Assembly (NCBI RefSeq): GCF_001445655.1
Contig: NZ_LNBE01000004.1
Span: 1,364,001 to 1,428,000 of the forward strand
Direction: 5' to 3'
Origin: Streptomyces roseifaciens
Lineage (GTDB): Bacteria; Actinomycetota; Actinomycetes; Streptomycetales; Streptomycetaceae
Length of the DNA stretch: 64,000 nt
A program made the translations under genes and the position numbers. Below the pieces are notes generated by a model. That model was not told the origin of the DNA. It made no database searches and worked only from the letters and a program-made list of their open reading frames with translations. Within the stretch, counting starts at the first letter, position 1. The number at the start of each line of letters is the position of its first letter. Positions 52,006-60,493 of the stretch are shown one piece after another.

Positions 52006-53082
52006 GTGCACAGCTTCCCCCCGAGCCTCCCTCCGATGGCCCGCTTCGGCGGCCTCCTCGCCACCGATCTGCGCGATGTCACCCGCGACCCGGCAGCCCT
52101 GGAGTCCACGGGCTGGTGGGCGGTGGCCGCGGACTTCGAGGGGCGGCTGACCTGCGCGCGCTTCGGCGACGTGCGCCCCGCCCCGCCCCGTCCCGCGGCC
52201 TCCGTCCAGTGGCGCGGCCCGGCCGCCGAGGACTGGACCAGCTCCCTGGACCGGGCCGCCTACACCGCGGGCGTCCGCCGCATCCGCGAGCACATCGCGG
52301 CCGGCGAGGTCTACCAGGCGAACCTCTGCCGCGTCCTCAGCGCGCCCCTGCCCGACCCCGCCGCGGCCGACGTCGACGCCCTCACCGCCCTCCTCGCGCG
52401 CGACAACCCCGCGCCCTACGCGGGCTGCATCCGTCTGCCCGCCCACGGCGTCGAGGTCGCCACCGCCTCTCCCGAGCTCTATCTGCGCCGCACCGGCCGC
52501 ACCGTCGAGTCCGGCCCGATCAAGGGCACCGGCCGCACCGCCGCCGACCTGCTGGAGAAGGACCACGCCGAGAACGTGATGATCGTGGACCTCGTCCGCA
52601 ACGACCTCGGACGCGTCTGCGCCACCGGCTCCGTGACCGTCCCCGCGCTCTGCGCGGTCGAGCCCCACCCCGGGCTGGTCCACCTCGTCTCCACCGTGCG
52701 CGGCAGGATCGCCGACGGCGCCGGGTGGGCCGACCTGTTCTCGGCCACCTTCCCGCCCGGCTCGGTCACCGGCGCCCCCAAGGAGAGCGCCCTGCAGATC
52801 ATCCGGGCCCTGGAGACGGCCCCCCGCGGCCCCTACTGCGGCGGCATCGGCTGGGTCGACGCCGACCGCGGCACCGGCCAGCTCGCCGTCGGCATCCGCA
52901 CCTTCTGGATCGACCGCACCGCGGCCCCCGGCCCCGTCCTCCGCTTCGGCACCGGCGCCGGCATCACCTGGGGCTCCGACCCCGAGCGCGAGTGGGCCGA
53001 GACGGAGCTCAAGGCTTCGCGGCTGCTCGCGATAGCGTCGGGCACCGGCACCCATCAGCCGCTCGGAGGGACGATACGGTGA
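52006..53082 (+). CDS. pabB: Aminodeoxychorismate synthase component I
   Basis: The 358-residue chorismate-binding enzyme keeps the catalytic blocks GPIKGTGRT, VDLVRNDLGRV, PGSVTGAPK and the C-terminal GAGITWGSDP. It lacks most of the N-terminal tryptophan-binding half, which is common for short actinobacterial PabB. It aminates chorismate to aminodeoxychorismate for folate. TAGACT lies 7 nt before the GTG, so the mRNA may be leaderless; ATG at 52036 is an alternative. It overlaps pabC by GTGA. Confidence 0.88.
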   Translation: MHSFPPSLPPMARFGGLLATDLRDVTRDPAALESTGWWAVAADFEGRLTCARFGDVRPAPPRPAASVQWRGPAAEDWTSSLDRAAYTAGVRRIREHIAAGEVYQANLCRVLSAPLPDPAAADVDALTALLARDNPAPYAGCIRLPAHGVEVATASPELYLRRTGRTVESGPIKGTGRTAADLLEKDHAENVMIVDLVRNDLGRVCATGSVTVPALCAVEPHPGLVHLVSTVRGRIADGAGWADLFSATFPPGSVTGAPKESALQIIRALETAPRGPYCGGIGWVDADRGTGQLAVGIRTFWIDRTAAPGPVLRFGTGAGITWGSDPEREWAETELKASRLLAIASGTGTHQPLGGTIR

Positions 53083-53900
53083 CGATCTGGCTCAACGGTT
53101 CGCTGCAGGACGCCGACGGCGCGCGCGTCTCGGTCCTCGACCACGGTCTGACCGTCGGCGACGGCGTCTTCGAGACGCTCAAGGCCGTCCAGGGCCGCCC
53201 CTTCGCCCTCACCCGCCACCTCGCCAGGCTGACCGCCTCCGCCCGCGCCCTGGGCCTGCCCGAGCCCGACCTCGACGAGATCCGGCGCGCCTGCGCGGCC
53301 GTCCTCGACGCCAACCCCATGCCGCTCGGGCGGCTGCGCATCACCTACACCGGCGGCCTCGCCCCCCTCGGCTCCGAGCGCGGCGAGGCCCGCCCCACCC
53401 TCGTCGTCGCCGTCGCCGGGACGCCCCGGAGCCCCGACACCACCGCCGTGGTGACCGTGCCCTGGACCCGCAACGAACGCGGCGCCCTCGCCGGCATCAA
53501 GTCCACCTCCTACGGCGAGAACGTCGTCGCCCTCGCCCGCGCCAAGGAGCACGGCGCCGGCGAGGCGCTGCTCGCCAACACCGCCGGGGCGCTGTGCGAG
53601 GGCACCGCCTCCAACGTCTTCGTCGTCCTCGACGGCGAGCTGCACACCCCGCCCCTCGCCTCCGGGTGCCTCGCCGGCATCACCCGCGCCCTCGTCCTGG
53701 AGTGGACCGGGGCCAAGGAGACCGACCTGCCCTACGACGTCCTGGAGCGCGCCGAGGAGATCTTCCTGACCTCCACCCTCCGCGACGTCCAGGCCGTGCG
53801 CGCCGTCGACGGCCGGGAACTGCCCGCCGCCCCCGGCCCGGTGACCGCCAAGGCCGCCCGGACCTTCGACGAGCAGGCGGCGGCGGACCTCGACCCGTAA
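53079..53900 (+). CDS. pabC: 4-amino-4-deoxychorismate lyase-like aminotransferase class IV
   Basis: The 273-residue fold-type IV PLP enzyme has its lysine in AGIKSTSYGENV (about 141), plus LDHGLTVGDGVFETL at the start and LLANTAGALCEGTASNVF for phosphate binding. It releases pyruvate from aminodeoxychorismate to yield p-aminobenzoate. D-amino-acid or branched-chain aminotransferases share the fold, but coupling to pabB decides for PabC. GTG start overlaps the pabB stop. Confidence 0.88.
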   Translation: MTIWLNGSLQDADGARVSVLDHGLTVGDGVFETLKAVQGRPFALTRHLARLTASARALGLPEPDLDEIRRACAAVLDANPMPLGRLRITYTGGLAPLGSERGEARPTLVVAVAGTPRSPDTTAVVTVPWTRNERGALAGIKSTSYGENVVALARAKEHGAGEALLANTAGALCEGTASNVFVVLDGELHTPPLASGCLAGITRALVLEWTGAKETDLPYDVLERAEEIFLTSTLRDVQAVRAVDGRELPAAPGPVTAKAARTFDEQAAADLDP

Positions 53901-53936
53901 GGGCTGCGCGGGCGCACACCGCTCCCCGCAAACCCC

Positions 53937-53965
53937 GTGACGCGCGGCCGCCGGACCGGTACAAC
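53937..53965 (+). promoter_or_regulatory. Leaderless promoter of the double-GNAT gene
   Basis: GTGACG (53937-53942) and TACAAC (53960-53965) are 17 bp apart, and the GTG start follows 6 nt later with no ribosome-binding site. Confidence 0.55.
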
Positions 53966-53971
53966 ACCAAG

Positions 53972-54808
53972 GTGACCACCACCCTGCGGCCCACCGCACC
54001 CGAGCAGCGCGGCCCCGGCGGCGCCCGGTCCCGCTCGTACGAGGTCTGCGTCAACAGCAGGCCCGTGGGCGCCGTCGACCTCGCCACCGACCACCGCTTC
54101 GGCCCGGCCGCCGGCCGCATCGTCCGGCTCTCCATCGACGAGCGCGACCGGCACCGCGGCCGGGGCACCGTCGCCGCGCTCGCCGCGGAGGAGGTGCTGC
54201 GCGGCTGGGGCTGCACCCGCATCGAGCTGTCCGTCGACGCCGGCGCCGAGGTCGGTCTCGGGCTCGCCGGCGCCCTCGGCTACGTCGAACGCAGCCGCAG
54301 CATGGTCAAAACGCTGACCGCCGCCCCCCGGCTGCCCCTGGGCAGCGAAGGACGGCGGATGACCGACGCCGAGTACGCCGGCTGGCGGGAGGAGTCCCGC
54401 GCCGGCTACGTGCAGGACTGGACCGACCGCGGCGTCCCGGCCGAGCAGGCCCGCGCCAAGGCCGACGCGGAAGACCGCGCGCTGCTGCCCGACGGAGCCG
54501 CCACCGCCGGCACCATGCTGCGCGTCCTCACCCACGAGGGCACCCGCGTCGGCACCCTCTGGGCGGCCCTGCGCGACGAGGGCCCGGACGCGCCGGACGC
54601 CTACGTCTTCGACATCGAGGTCGTGCCCGCGCACCGGGGCCGCGGCCACGGCAGGTCCCTGATGCTGCTGGCGGAGGCCGAGGTTCTCGCGCACGGTGCG
54701 CGGACCCTCGGCCTCAACGTCTTCGCCGGCAACACCCCGGCGCTGCGGCTGTACGAGTCGCTGGGCTACCTGCCCACCGCGTACCACCTGTACAAGCCGC
54801 TGCTCTAG
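53972..54808 (+). CDS. Tandem GNAT-domain acetyltransferase
   Basis: The 278-residue protein contains two GNAT modules. The first (about 15-110) has RDRHRGRGTVAALAAEEVL but is short; the second (about 150-278) is complete with VPAHRGRGHGRSLML and NTPALRLYESLGY. Double-GNAT proteins of this type include mycothiol synthase-like and antibiotic-modifying enzymes, but the substrate is unknown. GTG start is leaderless. Convergent with the DsbA-like gene. Confidence 0.85.
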   Translation: MTTTLRPTAPEQRGPGGARSRSYEVCVNSRPVGAVDLATDHRFGPAAGRIVRLSIDERDRHRGRGTVAALAAEEVLRGWGCTRIELSVDAGAEVGLGLAGALGYVERSRSMVKTLTAAPRLPLGSEGRRMTDAEYAGWREESRAGYVQDWTDRGVPAEQARAKADAEDRALLPDGAATAGTMLRVLTHEGTRVGTLWAALRDEGPDAPDAYVFDIEVVPAHRGRGHGRSLMLLAEAEVLAHGARTLGLNVFAGNTPALRLYESLGYLPTAYHLYKPLL

Positions 54809-54839
54809 CGGCGGCCTCCCTGCGTCCTGCTACGACCCG

Positions 54840-55358
54840 CTACGAACCGCTGCGCTCCGCCAGCAGCCGGTCGGCGATCTCCTCGATGCGCTCCCGCAGC
54901 CCGTCCTGGTTCTTGCTGCCGTCCAGCAGCTCGCCGCCGATGACGTACGTGGGGGTGCCGGTCACGCCGATGGCCTTGCCCTCGGCCTGGTCCGCGTCGA
55001 CGATCAGCATGTGCCGGCCGTCCACCAGGGCGGTGTCCACCTCCTCGGCGTCCAGCCCGAGCCCGCCGGCCACCTCGGCCAGCAGCTTCTCGCCGCGCTC
55101 GGCCAGCTCCTCGGCCCGCGCGAGCACGGCCTCGGCGTACGGCCAGCCCTGCCCCTGCTCGGCCGCCTCCTCGGCCGCCTGCGCGGCGGCGTAGGAGTGC
55201 TTGTGCTTCTCCAGGGGGAAGTGCCGCAGCCGCACGTCCAGCCGGTCGCCGTAGCGTGCGCGCAGCGCCCGCAGGTCGTCCAGGGCGGTACGGCAGTCGG
55301 TGCACTGCAGCTCGCACCACACGTCGAGGACGACGGGGGCGGTGTTGGTCTCGCTCAT
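54840..55358 (-). CDS. DsbA-family thioredoxin-like oxidoreductase
   Basis: The 172-residue protein has a thioredoxin fold with the active-site pair in QCTDC (about 18-22), an inserted helical domain (about 55-120) and the cis-proline loop GTPTYV. It has no signal peptide, so it is cytoplasmic, as in the FrnE-like/2-hydroxychromene isomerase branch. It probably reduces or isomerises disulfides. The start MSETNT is chosen because the upstream open frame only covers a 9-bp repeat tract. Confidence 0.83.
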   Translation of the reverse strand: MSETNTAPVVLDVWCELQCTDCRTALDDLRALRARYGDRLDVRLRHFPLEKHKHSYAAAQAAEEAAEQGQGWPYAEAVLARAEELAERGEKLLAEVAGGLGLDAEEVDTALVDGRHMLIVDADQAEGKAIGVTGTPTYVIGGELLDGSKNQDGLRERIEEIADRLLAERSGS

Positions 55359-55403
55359 GCGGCCAGTCTTCCAGGCGGCGGGGGCGGCGGCCCTCCGGGT
55401 CTC

Positions 55404-55445
55404 CCCGGGCCTCCCGGCCTTCCCGGGCCTCCCGGCCTTCCCGGG
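55404..55445 (+). repeat. 18-bp (2 x 9 bp) minisatellite between divergent genes
   Basis: CCCGGGCCTCCCGGCCTT is present twice in tandem (55404-55421, 55422-55439). A partial third copy follows and degenerate 9-bp copies flank both sides. It separates the DsbA-like gene from the small membrane gene. Confidence 0.85.
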
Positions 55446-55582
55446 TCTCCTGCGGTCTCCCCGGGCCGTCAGGGATGACCCCGAGATCTCCCTGAGCCCG
55501 CCGTCCGGCCATGGCCCGGCCGGCGGCGGGGGGTGCACGATGGAAGGGCGAGCCCGCAAGTGCGAAGTCCAGGAGGAGCCCG

Positions 55583-56029
55583 ATGCTGATCTCGACCATC
55601 TGTGCCGCGGTGTCCGCGGCGGGCCTCGGCATCGCCGCGCTGACGGCCTACCGCCGGCGCTTCCTCGCGGCGACGCGGATCGCGGCCTTCTCCCTCGTCC
55701 CCATCGGGCTGGTCCTGACCGGGATCGTGAAGTGGCTCACCGACATCGTCTTCAAGCCGAGCGTCTGGGCCGGCTTCGGCGTCCTCGCGCTCTCGGCCCT
55801 GCTGTTCGTGGTGAGCAGGGCGGCCGAGCGCCGCGGCGCCGGGGGCGGCCGCAAGGAGCGCAAGGCCGCGGCGGCCGCCGCACAGCGCGATGCCATGGCC
55901 CCTGCCGCCTCCGCTCCGTCACTGGGCCCGGGCCGTGCCGCGGACCGTCCGCAGGGCCGGGCGAAGAAATCGGGCGACGGCGAGGACTTCTCGGATATCG
56001 AGGCGATTCTCAAGAAGCACGGAATATGA
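55583..56029 (+). CDS. Small integral membrane protein
   Basis: The 148-residue protein has three hydrophobic helices (about 5-22, 35-55, 62-80). A basic, Ala-rich cytoplasmic tail ends in DFSDIEAILKKHGI, a short acidic-to-basic helix that could bind a partner. AGGAGGAG lies ideally before the ATG. No known family is recognised. Confidence 0.72.
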   Translation: MLISTICAAVSAAGLGIAALTAYRRRFLAATRIAAFSLVPIGLVLTGIVKWLTDIVFKPSVWAGFGVLALSALLFVVSRAAERRGAGGGRKERKAAAAAAQRDAMAPAASAPSLGPGRAADRPQGRAKKSGDGEDFSDIEAILKKHGI

Positions 56030-56199
56030 CGGACCATCCGATCAGTACACCGGGGCGCCGCCGGAGGCGTGGCCGGCGACTGTTTTCCGGGTAATTCACC
56101 GGGTGCGTATTCGCCCGCCCGTATTTTCTCCGTGCATCCGGTGGGGGAGCGGGATTCCGCCCAGGTTCCACCCTGATTCCGAGCCGGTTCTGCCCGGAA

Positions 56200-56754
56200 T
56201 CAGACCGATGCGCCGGAGTCCGCGGACTCGGCGCCACGGCGCCGCGCCCGGTAGGCCGCGACGTGCAGCCGGTTGCCGCACGTGCGCCCGTCGCAGTAGC
56301 GCCGCGAGCGATTGCGGGACAGGTCCACGAAGGCGTGCCCGCAGTCCGGCGCGTTGCACCGCCGCAGCCGGTCGCGCTCGCCGGCGACCAGCAGGAACGC
56401 CAGCGCCATGGCGCCGTCCGCGGCGAGGTTCTCGGCCACCGCCGCGCCGGGCGCGAAGTAGTGCACGTGCCAGTCGTAGCCGTCGTGCTCGCTCAGCTGC
56501 GGGGTGGTGCCGGCCTCGGCCACCAGCTCGTTGATCAGCCGGGCCGCCTCCCCCGTGCTCGCGGCGTCGAAGATCCGTCCGAACCGCTCGCGTATCGACC
56601 GCACCGCCGCCACGTCGCGCTCCCGCAGGGCCTCGACCGTGATGATGCCGTGCCGCTCCGTGAAGGCGCGCAGCTCCGCCAGGTCCTGCGGGCCCGAGTT
56701 GAGGAGGTCGACGACGGAGTCGAGCGCAGCCTTGGTGTCGTGGTTGATCTGCAC
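56200..56754 (-). CDS. CGNR zinc-finger (ABATE-like) regulatory protein
   Basis: The 184-residue protein has an N-terminal ABATE-type domain (stress-response-like, about 5-125). The C-terminal zinc finger has cysteines in RRCNAPDCGHAFVDLSRNRS and RRYCDGRTCGNRLHVAAYR. Members are probable DNA-binding transcription regulators. GTG start with GGGAG upstream. It is transcribed in the same direction as ssgB but separated from it by a terminator. Confidence 0.85.
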   Translation of the reverse strand: MQINHDTKAALDSVVDLLNSGPQDLAELRAFTERHGIITVEALRERDVAAVRSIRERFGRIFDAASTGEAARLINELVAEAGTTPQLSEHDGYDWHVHYFAPGAAVAENLAADGAMALAFLLVAGERDRLRRCNAPDCGHAFVDLSRNRSRRYCDGRTCGNRLHVAAYRARRRGAESADSGASV

Positions 56755-56850
56755 GTTCGTACGCTCCCTGGCCGGACGGAGGCGGCAAGTGTTCGACCGC
56801 GGCCCACGACCTTACTGGCTGGGCGGCATCTGCGCGGCCCCCTCGTCGCG

Positions 56851-56894
56851 ACGGCGCCGTCCCCCGCGGAACGCTCCGCGGACGACGGCGCCGT
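56851..56894 (-). terminator. Terminator of ssgB
   Basis: Stacked stems of 11 bp (56851-56861 with 56884-56894) and 7 bp (56864-56870 with 56875-56881), separated by a 2x2 internal loop, lie about 80 bp past the ssgB stop. Confidence 0.75.
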
Positions 56895-56972
56895 GCCGTG
56901 CCCTGTGTGCGAGATGTGGCGCGCAGCCTCCCCGAGTGGGCTGGCGCGCTCCGGGTCAGCCCCGGCCCGGCC

Positions 56973-57386
56973 TCAGCTCTCCGCCAGGATGTGGGAGAGC
57001 TCGGTGTCCAGGTCGAAGTGACGGTGCTCGGTGCCCGGCGGCACCGCGGCGTCCGTCCGCTTGAGGAAGGACTCCAGGGCCCGCGCAGGGGCCTCCAGCA
57101 GCGCCTCGCCCTCGGGAGAGCTCAACGCGATGCACACGACGCCCTGACCGTGGCTGCGGGACGGCCAGACGCGGACGTCGCCGGTGCCGGTGGGTCGGTG
57201 CAGGCCTTCGGCGAGCAGGTCGCGGGCGAAGACCCATTCGACCGTCTCTTCGGCTCCGGTGTGGAAGGTGGCGTGCACGGCATACGGATCGGCCGTGTCG
57301 TACCGCAGGCCTGCAGGGACAGGCAGTGAGGATTCGCTCGACACGACGAGGCGCAAGTGCAGCTCGCAGCTGACCGTGGTGTTCAT
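56973..57386 (-). CDS. ssgB: SsgB sporulation-specific cell-division regulator
   Basis: The protein has exactly 137 residues and the near-invariant SsgB sequence, including VSCELHLRLVVSSESSLPVP, the EWVFARDLL segment and HRHFDLDTELSHIL at the end. SsgB localises to future septum sites with SsgA and recruits FtsZ during sporulation-specific division. It lies alone, as in other streptomycetes. The start is set by family length; the ribosome-binding AAAGG is at long spacing. Confidence 0.97.
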   Translation of the reverse strand: MNTTVSCELHLRLVVSSESSLPVPAGLRYDTADPYAVHATFHTGAEETVEWVFARDLLAEGLHRPTGTGDVRVWPSRSHGQGVVCIALSSPEGEALLEAPARALESFLKRTDAAVPPGTEHRHFDLDTELSHILAES

Positions 57387-57578
57387 AAGCGCCAGGGCCT
57401 TTCGCTCAGTGTGCGCTCGGGGATTCGCACGTCGGCGAAATCGACATGCCACCTACGGTGCCGTTGTAAACCCCTCTGACCGTTTTGAGGCTGTTCGGAT
57501 ACCTCGGACGGCCCAGTCGCCCGACGGGGAATACGGCCATTCCGGTGAGTTCAGGATCGGTCCGGTAGGTTGGGGCTC

Positions 57579-58022
57579 ATGAATGCGGAGAGTGACCGGC
57601 GGCAGGACGCCGCGGCGGGGGACGGGGCGAAGGACGGGGGCTCGGGCGAGCCCGCCCTCGGATCGCGCGCGCCCCACTTCATCAAGCGCTCGCGGCCCCT
57701 GCACGTGAGCTGGCAGGTGGGCGTCTTCATCGTCGGCCTCGCCGTCGTCGTCGCGGGCATCGTCATGCTGCCCCTGCCCGGCCCGGGCTGGCTCGTGATC
57801 TTCGGCGGCATGGCCATCTGGGCGACGGAGTTCGTCTGGGCCCAGCTCGTGCTGCGCTGGACCAAGCGGAAGGTCACCGAGGCGGCCCAGCGCGCCCTCG
57901 ACCCCCGGGTCCGGCGGCGGAACATCATCCTCACCGTGACGGGCCTGGTGATCGCCGGCGCCCTCGTCGGGATCTACCTCTGGAAGTTCGGCATGGTCAT
58001 GCCGTGGAAGGTGGGCGGCTGA
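57579..58022 (+). CDS. TIGR02611-family membrane protein
   Basis: The 147-residue protein has an acidic N terminus, a helical hairpin (VFIVGLAVVVAGIVMLPLPG followed by GWLVIFGGMAIWATEF) and a third helix near the end. The LPLPGPGWL motif defines this actinobacterial family, of unknown role. TAGGTT lies 7 nt before the ATG, so a leaderless start is likely. It is followed by tRNA-Val. Confidence 0.82.
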   Translation: MNAESDRRQDAAAGDGAKDGGSGEPALGSRAPHFIKRSRPLHVSWQVGVFIVGLAVVVAGIVMLPLPGPGWLVIFGGMAIWATEFVWAQLVLRWTKRKVTEAAQRALDPRVRRRNIILTVTGLVIAGALVGIYLWKFGMVMPWKVGG

Positions 58023-58080
58023 CCGGCCCGCCGCCGGTTCAAAGCACCGTCTGACATGCGGTAATGTTTGCGGTGCGCCC

Positions 58081-58152
58081 GGGCGATTAGCTCAGCGGGA
58101 GAGCGCTTCGTTCACACCGAAGAGGTCACTGGTTCGATCCCAGTATCGCCCA
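58081..58152 (+). tRNA. tRNA-Val (anticodon CAC), copy 1
   Basis: Cloverleaf with acceptor GGGCGAT/ATCGCCC, anticodon stem CTTCG/CGAAG with loop TTCACAC, and T arm ACTGG TTCGATC CCAGT. CCA is not encoded (CAC follows). A -35/-10 pair TTCAAA/TAATGT precedes it at 58038-58067. Confidence 0.97.
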
Positions 58153-58160
58153 CACGACAG

Positions 58161-58202
58161 GACCGAGGGTCCGCAAGGTTCACCCCTTGCGGACCCTCGG
58201 TC
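58161..58202 (+). terminator. Terminator of tRNA-Val copy 1
   Basis: A perfect 18-bp stem (58161-58178 with 58185-58202), loop TTCACC, then TTT. Confidence 0.9.
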
Positions 58203-58222
58203 TTTGGGTGTCCGCTGGCCCC

Positions 58223-58708
58223 ATGCCCTTCCTGGCCGCGGCCCTGGCCCCCTCCCACCGCTACCGCTTCCACGGCGCGTGGGCCCTGGCCGCCCCGCCC
58301 GACGCCGTCTACGCCCGCCTCGAAGCCGTGGACGGCTATCCCGCCTGGTGGCCGCAGGTCCGCGAGGTGAACCGGGCCGACGCCGCCACCGGCACCGCCC
58401 GCGTGCGCTCCTTCCTCCCCTACGACCTGACCGTGGCCGTCCGCGCCCGCCGCCACGACCCCGTCGCCCGCGTCCTGGAGATCGCCATGACCGGCGACAT
58501 CGAGGGCTGGGCCCGCTGGACCGTCCTCCCGTGCGGCCCCGCCGGCTGCACCGCCCGCTTCGAGCAGGACGTGGAGGCCCGCAAGCCCCTGCTCAGGCGG
58601 CTCGCCCTGCCCGCCAGGCCCCTCTTCGTGGCCAACCACGCGTGGATGATGCGCGCCGGCCGGCGCGGCCTGCGGGCCCTGCTGGCCGGCGGTGCCCGGG
58701 GGATTTGA
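58223..58708 (+). CDS. SRPBCC-family (polyketide cyclase/START-like) protein
   Basis: The 161-residue protein has the SRPBCC lipid-binding fold: HGAWALAAPPDAVYARLEAV near the start, YPAWWPQVREV, and a long C-terminal helix NHAWMMRAGRRGLRALL. Members bind hydrophobic ligands or remove aromatic substituents; no catalytic residues can be named. No ribosome-binding site is visible. It lies between two identical tRNA-Val genes, and its 3' end holds the promoter of the second. Confidence 0.8.
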   Translation: MPFLAAALAPSHRYRFHGAWALAAPPDAVYARLEAVDGYPAWWPQVREVNRADAATGTARVRSFLPYDLTVAVRARRHDPVARVLEIAMTGDIEGWARWTVLPCGPAGCTARFEQDVEARKPLLRRLALPARPLFVANHAWMMRAGRRGLRALLAGGARGI

Positions 58709-58734
58709 TGGAGAGCCGCCGCGACCTGTATTGT
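58705..58734 (+). promoter_or_regulatory. Promoter of tRNA-Val copy 2
   Basis: TTGATG (58705-58710) and TATTGT (58729-58734) are 18 bp apart, starting inside the stop codon of the SRPBCC gene. Transcription would begin about 30 nt before the tRNA. Confidence 0.65.
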
Positions 58735-58770
58735 TCAGTGCGTTGCCGGGGGAAACCCCGCACGAATCCC

Positions 58771-58842
58771 GGGCGATTAGCTCAGCGGGAGAGCGCTTCG
58801 TTCACACCGAAGAGGTCACTGGTTCGATCCCAGTATCGCCCA
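58771..58842 (+). tRNA. tRNA-Val (anticodon CAC), copy 2
   Basis: Identical in all 72 positions to the copy at 58081, with different flanks apart from the CACAC just after the 3' end. CCA is not encoded. Confidence 0.97.
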
Positions 58843-58850
58843 CACGCAGG

Positions 58851-58884
58851 CAAGGCCGGTCCGTCAAGAGACGGACCGGCCTTG
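58851..58884 (+). terminator. Terminator of tRNA-Val copy 2
   Basis: A perfect 14-bp stem (58851-58864 with 58871-58884) with a 6-nt loop, 9 bp after the tRNA. Confidence 0.85.
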
Positions 58885-58955
58885 TGCGTTGCCCGCCCGC
58901 ATGCCCGTATTCCGTACGCTCGTGCACCCGGCTCTCGTGGCGCCCGGGGCGGCGC

Positions 58956-59678
58956 TCATGCCGCGGCCGGCATCGACGGCCGCAGCGGCCAGGCCGGATC
59001 GCATGCCTCCTCCGTCCCGTTCCGCGCGAACCACGCCTGCAGGCCGCGCGCCTGCGCCGCGTGCCACACCGCCTGCCGGGCGTGCAGCTCCGCCGGGCTC
59101 AGCCGCTCCAGCCGCGCCGCGAACCGGCGGCCCACCGCCCGCACCACCTGCAGCGCCGCGAGCGCGTCCGACGCCGCGTCGTGCGCGCCCGTCAGCTCCA
59201 CCCCGTACTGCGCGCACAGATCCGTCAGCGTCCGGCGCCCCTTGCGGTAGCGGTCCAGGTGCTTGTCCAGCACCCACGGATCCATCACGCACAGCGGGGA
59301 CGCCCCCAGGTAGTCCGCCAGCGACGAGGCGCGGTGGCGCCGCAACTCGCGGTCCAGCAGCGTCAGGTCGAACGGGGCGTTCATCACCACCAGCGGCGTC
59401 CCGCGCGCCGACTGCACCGCCAGCGCCCGCGCCACCTCCTCCACCACCGGCGCCGGCCACCGGCCGTTCCGCTGCAGATAGGCGTCCGTCAGCCCGTGTA
59501 TCGCAGTGGCCCCTTCCGGCACCGGGACCCCCGGGTCGACCAGCCAGCGCGTCACGACCGGAGCGGCCTCGGCCGCGGACTGCACCACGAGGGCCGCCGA
59601 CACGATCCGGTCGTGCTCGACATCCACTCCTGTGGTCTCGGTGTCGAACGCGGCGAGTGGTCCCTCGAACCAGCACAT
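58956..59678 (-). CDS. DEDDh 3'-5' exonuclease (DNA polymerase III epsilon-like)
   Basis: The 240-residue protein has Exo I FDTETTGVD (about 11-19), Exo II in NAPFDLTLLD and Exo III as HDAASDALAAL, so all metal-binding acids and the histidine are present. It is a stand-alone proofreading-type nuclease, not fused to polymerase. AGGAG lies 8 nt before ATG 59678; an upstream in-frame ATG has no such site. Role in repair or RNA turnover is unknown. Confidence 0.92.
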   Translation of the reverse strand: MCWFEGPLAAFDTETTGVDVEHDRIVSAALVVQSAAEAAPVVTRWLVDPGVPVPEGATAIHGLTDAYLQRNGRWPAPVVEEVARALAVQSARGTPLVVMNAPFDLTLLDRELRRHRASSLADYLGASPLCVMDPWVLDKHLDRYRKGRRTLTDLCAQYGVELTGAHDAASDALAALQVVRAVGRRFAARLERLSPAELHARQAVWHAAQARGLQAWFARNGTEEACDPAWPLRPSMPAAA

Positions 59679-59845
59679 GTTCACAACTCCTCGCACTTGC
59701 CCGGCGAATGGCGTGTTTCACCCTCCCCGCCAGGTGATACCCGGTCCTGGAGCCGTGCGAACCGCCGTTGTTTGCACGGGAGTTGCAAAGGAAACAACAC
59801 AGTTGTACGGATCGAACGCCCGAAGACACCCGGAAGGATTCGGAC

Positions 59846-60493
59846 ATGGCGTTCCCGCGGCCCGAACCGGGCGGGCTGCTGTCGGAGTTCTCCGAGCCCG
59901 CCGCACCCGCCCTCGTACGCGGCTCGCTCGCCACCACCGCCTGCATGGAGACGCTCCAGATCGGCTATCTGCACGCCGTCGCCGCGGCCGCGGGCTGCTC
60001 ACTGGCCCAGCCCTTTCCCGACCACGGCATCGACTGGCACATCAGCCACACCGCCCCCGGCCACGCCGTCGACGACGAGGTCACCATCAAGGTGCAGCTC
60101 AAGTGCACCTACCAGCTCGGCCCCCGCCCGGCCGTGCAGCCGCCGCCCCGGGCCCCCGCCACACCGCCCCCGGCCCTCCCCGCCGTCCCGGCCGGCCCGG
60201 CGCCCACCTTCGCCTTCACCCTCGACAACGACCACCTGGCCAAGCTCGCCCGCACCCCCGTCGCCGTCCACAAGATCCTCGTCGTGATGATCGTGCCGAG
60301 ATCGCGCGACGACTGGCTGCGCGCCGGCCACGACAGCCTCCACCTGAGGCACTGCTGCTACTGGACCAACCTCGCCGGCCACCCCGTGACCGGCAGACGC
60401 CGGACCACCGTGCGGATCCCGGCCACACGCGTCTTCGACGACCGCGCACTCTGCGAGATCATGACGCGGGTCGGGGCGGGAGGGAGACCCTGA
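59846..60493 (+). CDS. DUF4365 protein, PD-(D/E)XK nuclease-like
   Basis: The 215-residue protein has the DUF4365 pattern: GYLHAVAAAAGC, then HGIDWHISH and IKVQLKCTY (about 60-92). The Asp and the QxK pair resemble a PD-(D/E)XK active site. A Pro/Ala-rich insert (about 95-125) splits the domain. ATG has AAGGA at 7 nt. The stop shares its last base with the next gene (TGATG), so both are coupled. They may be partners in DNA or RNA metabolism. Confidence 0.78.
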   Translation: MAFPRPEPGGLLSEFSEPAAPALVRGSLATTACMETLQIGYLHAVAAAAGCSLAQPFPDHGIDWHISHTAPGHAVDDEVTIKVQLKCTYQLGPRPAVQPPPRAPATPPPALPAVPAGPAPTFAFTLDNDHLAKLARTPVAVHKILVVMIVPRSRDDWLRAGHDSLHLRHCCYWTNLAGHPVTGRRRTTVRIPATRVFDDRALCEIMTRVGAGGRP

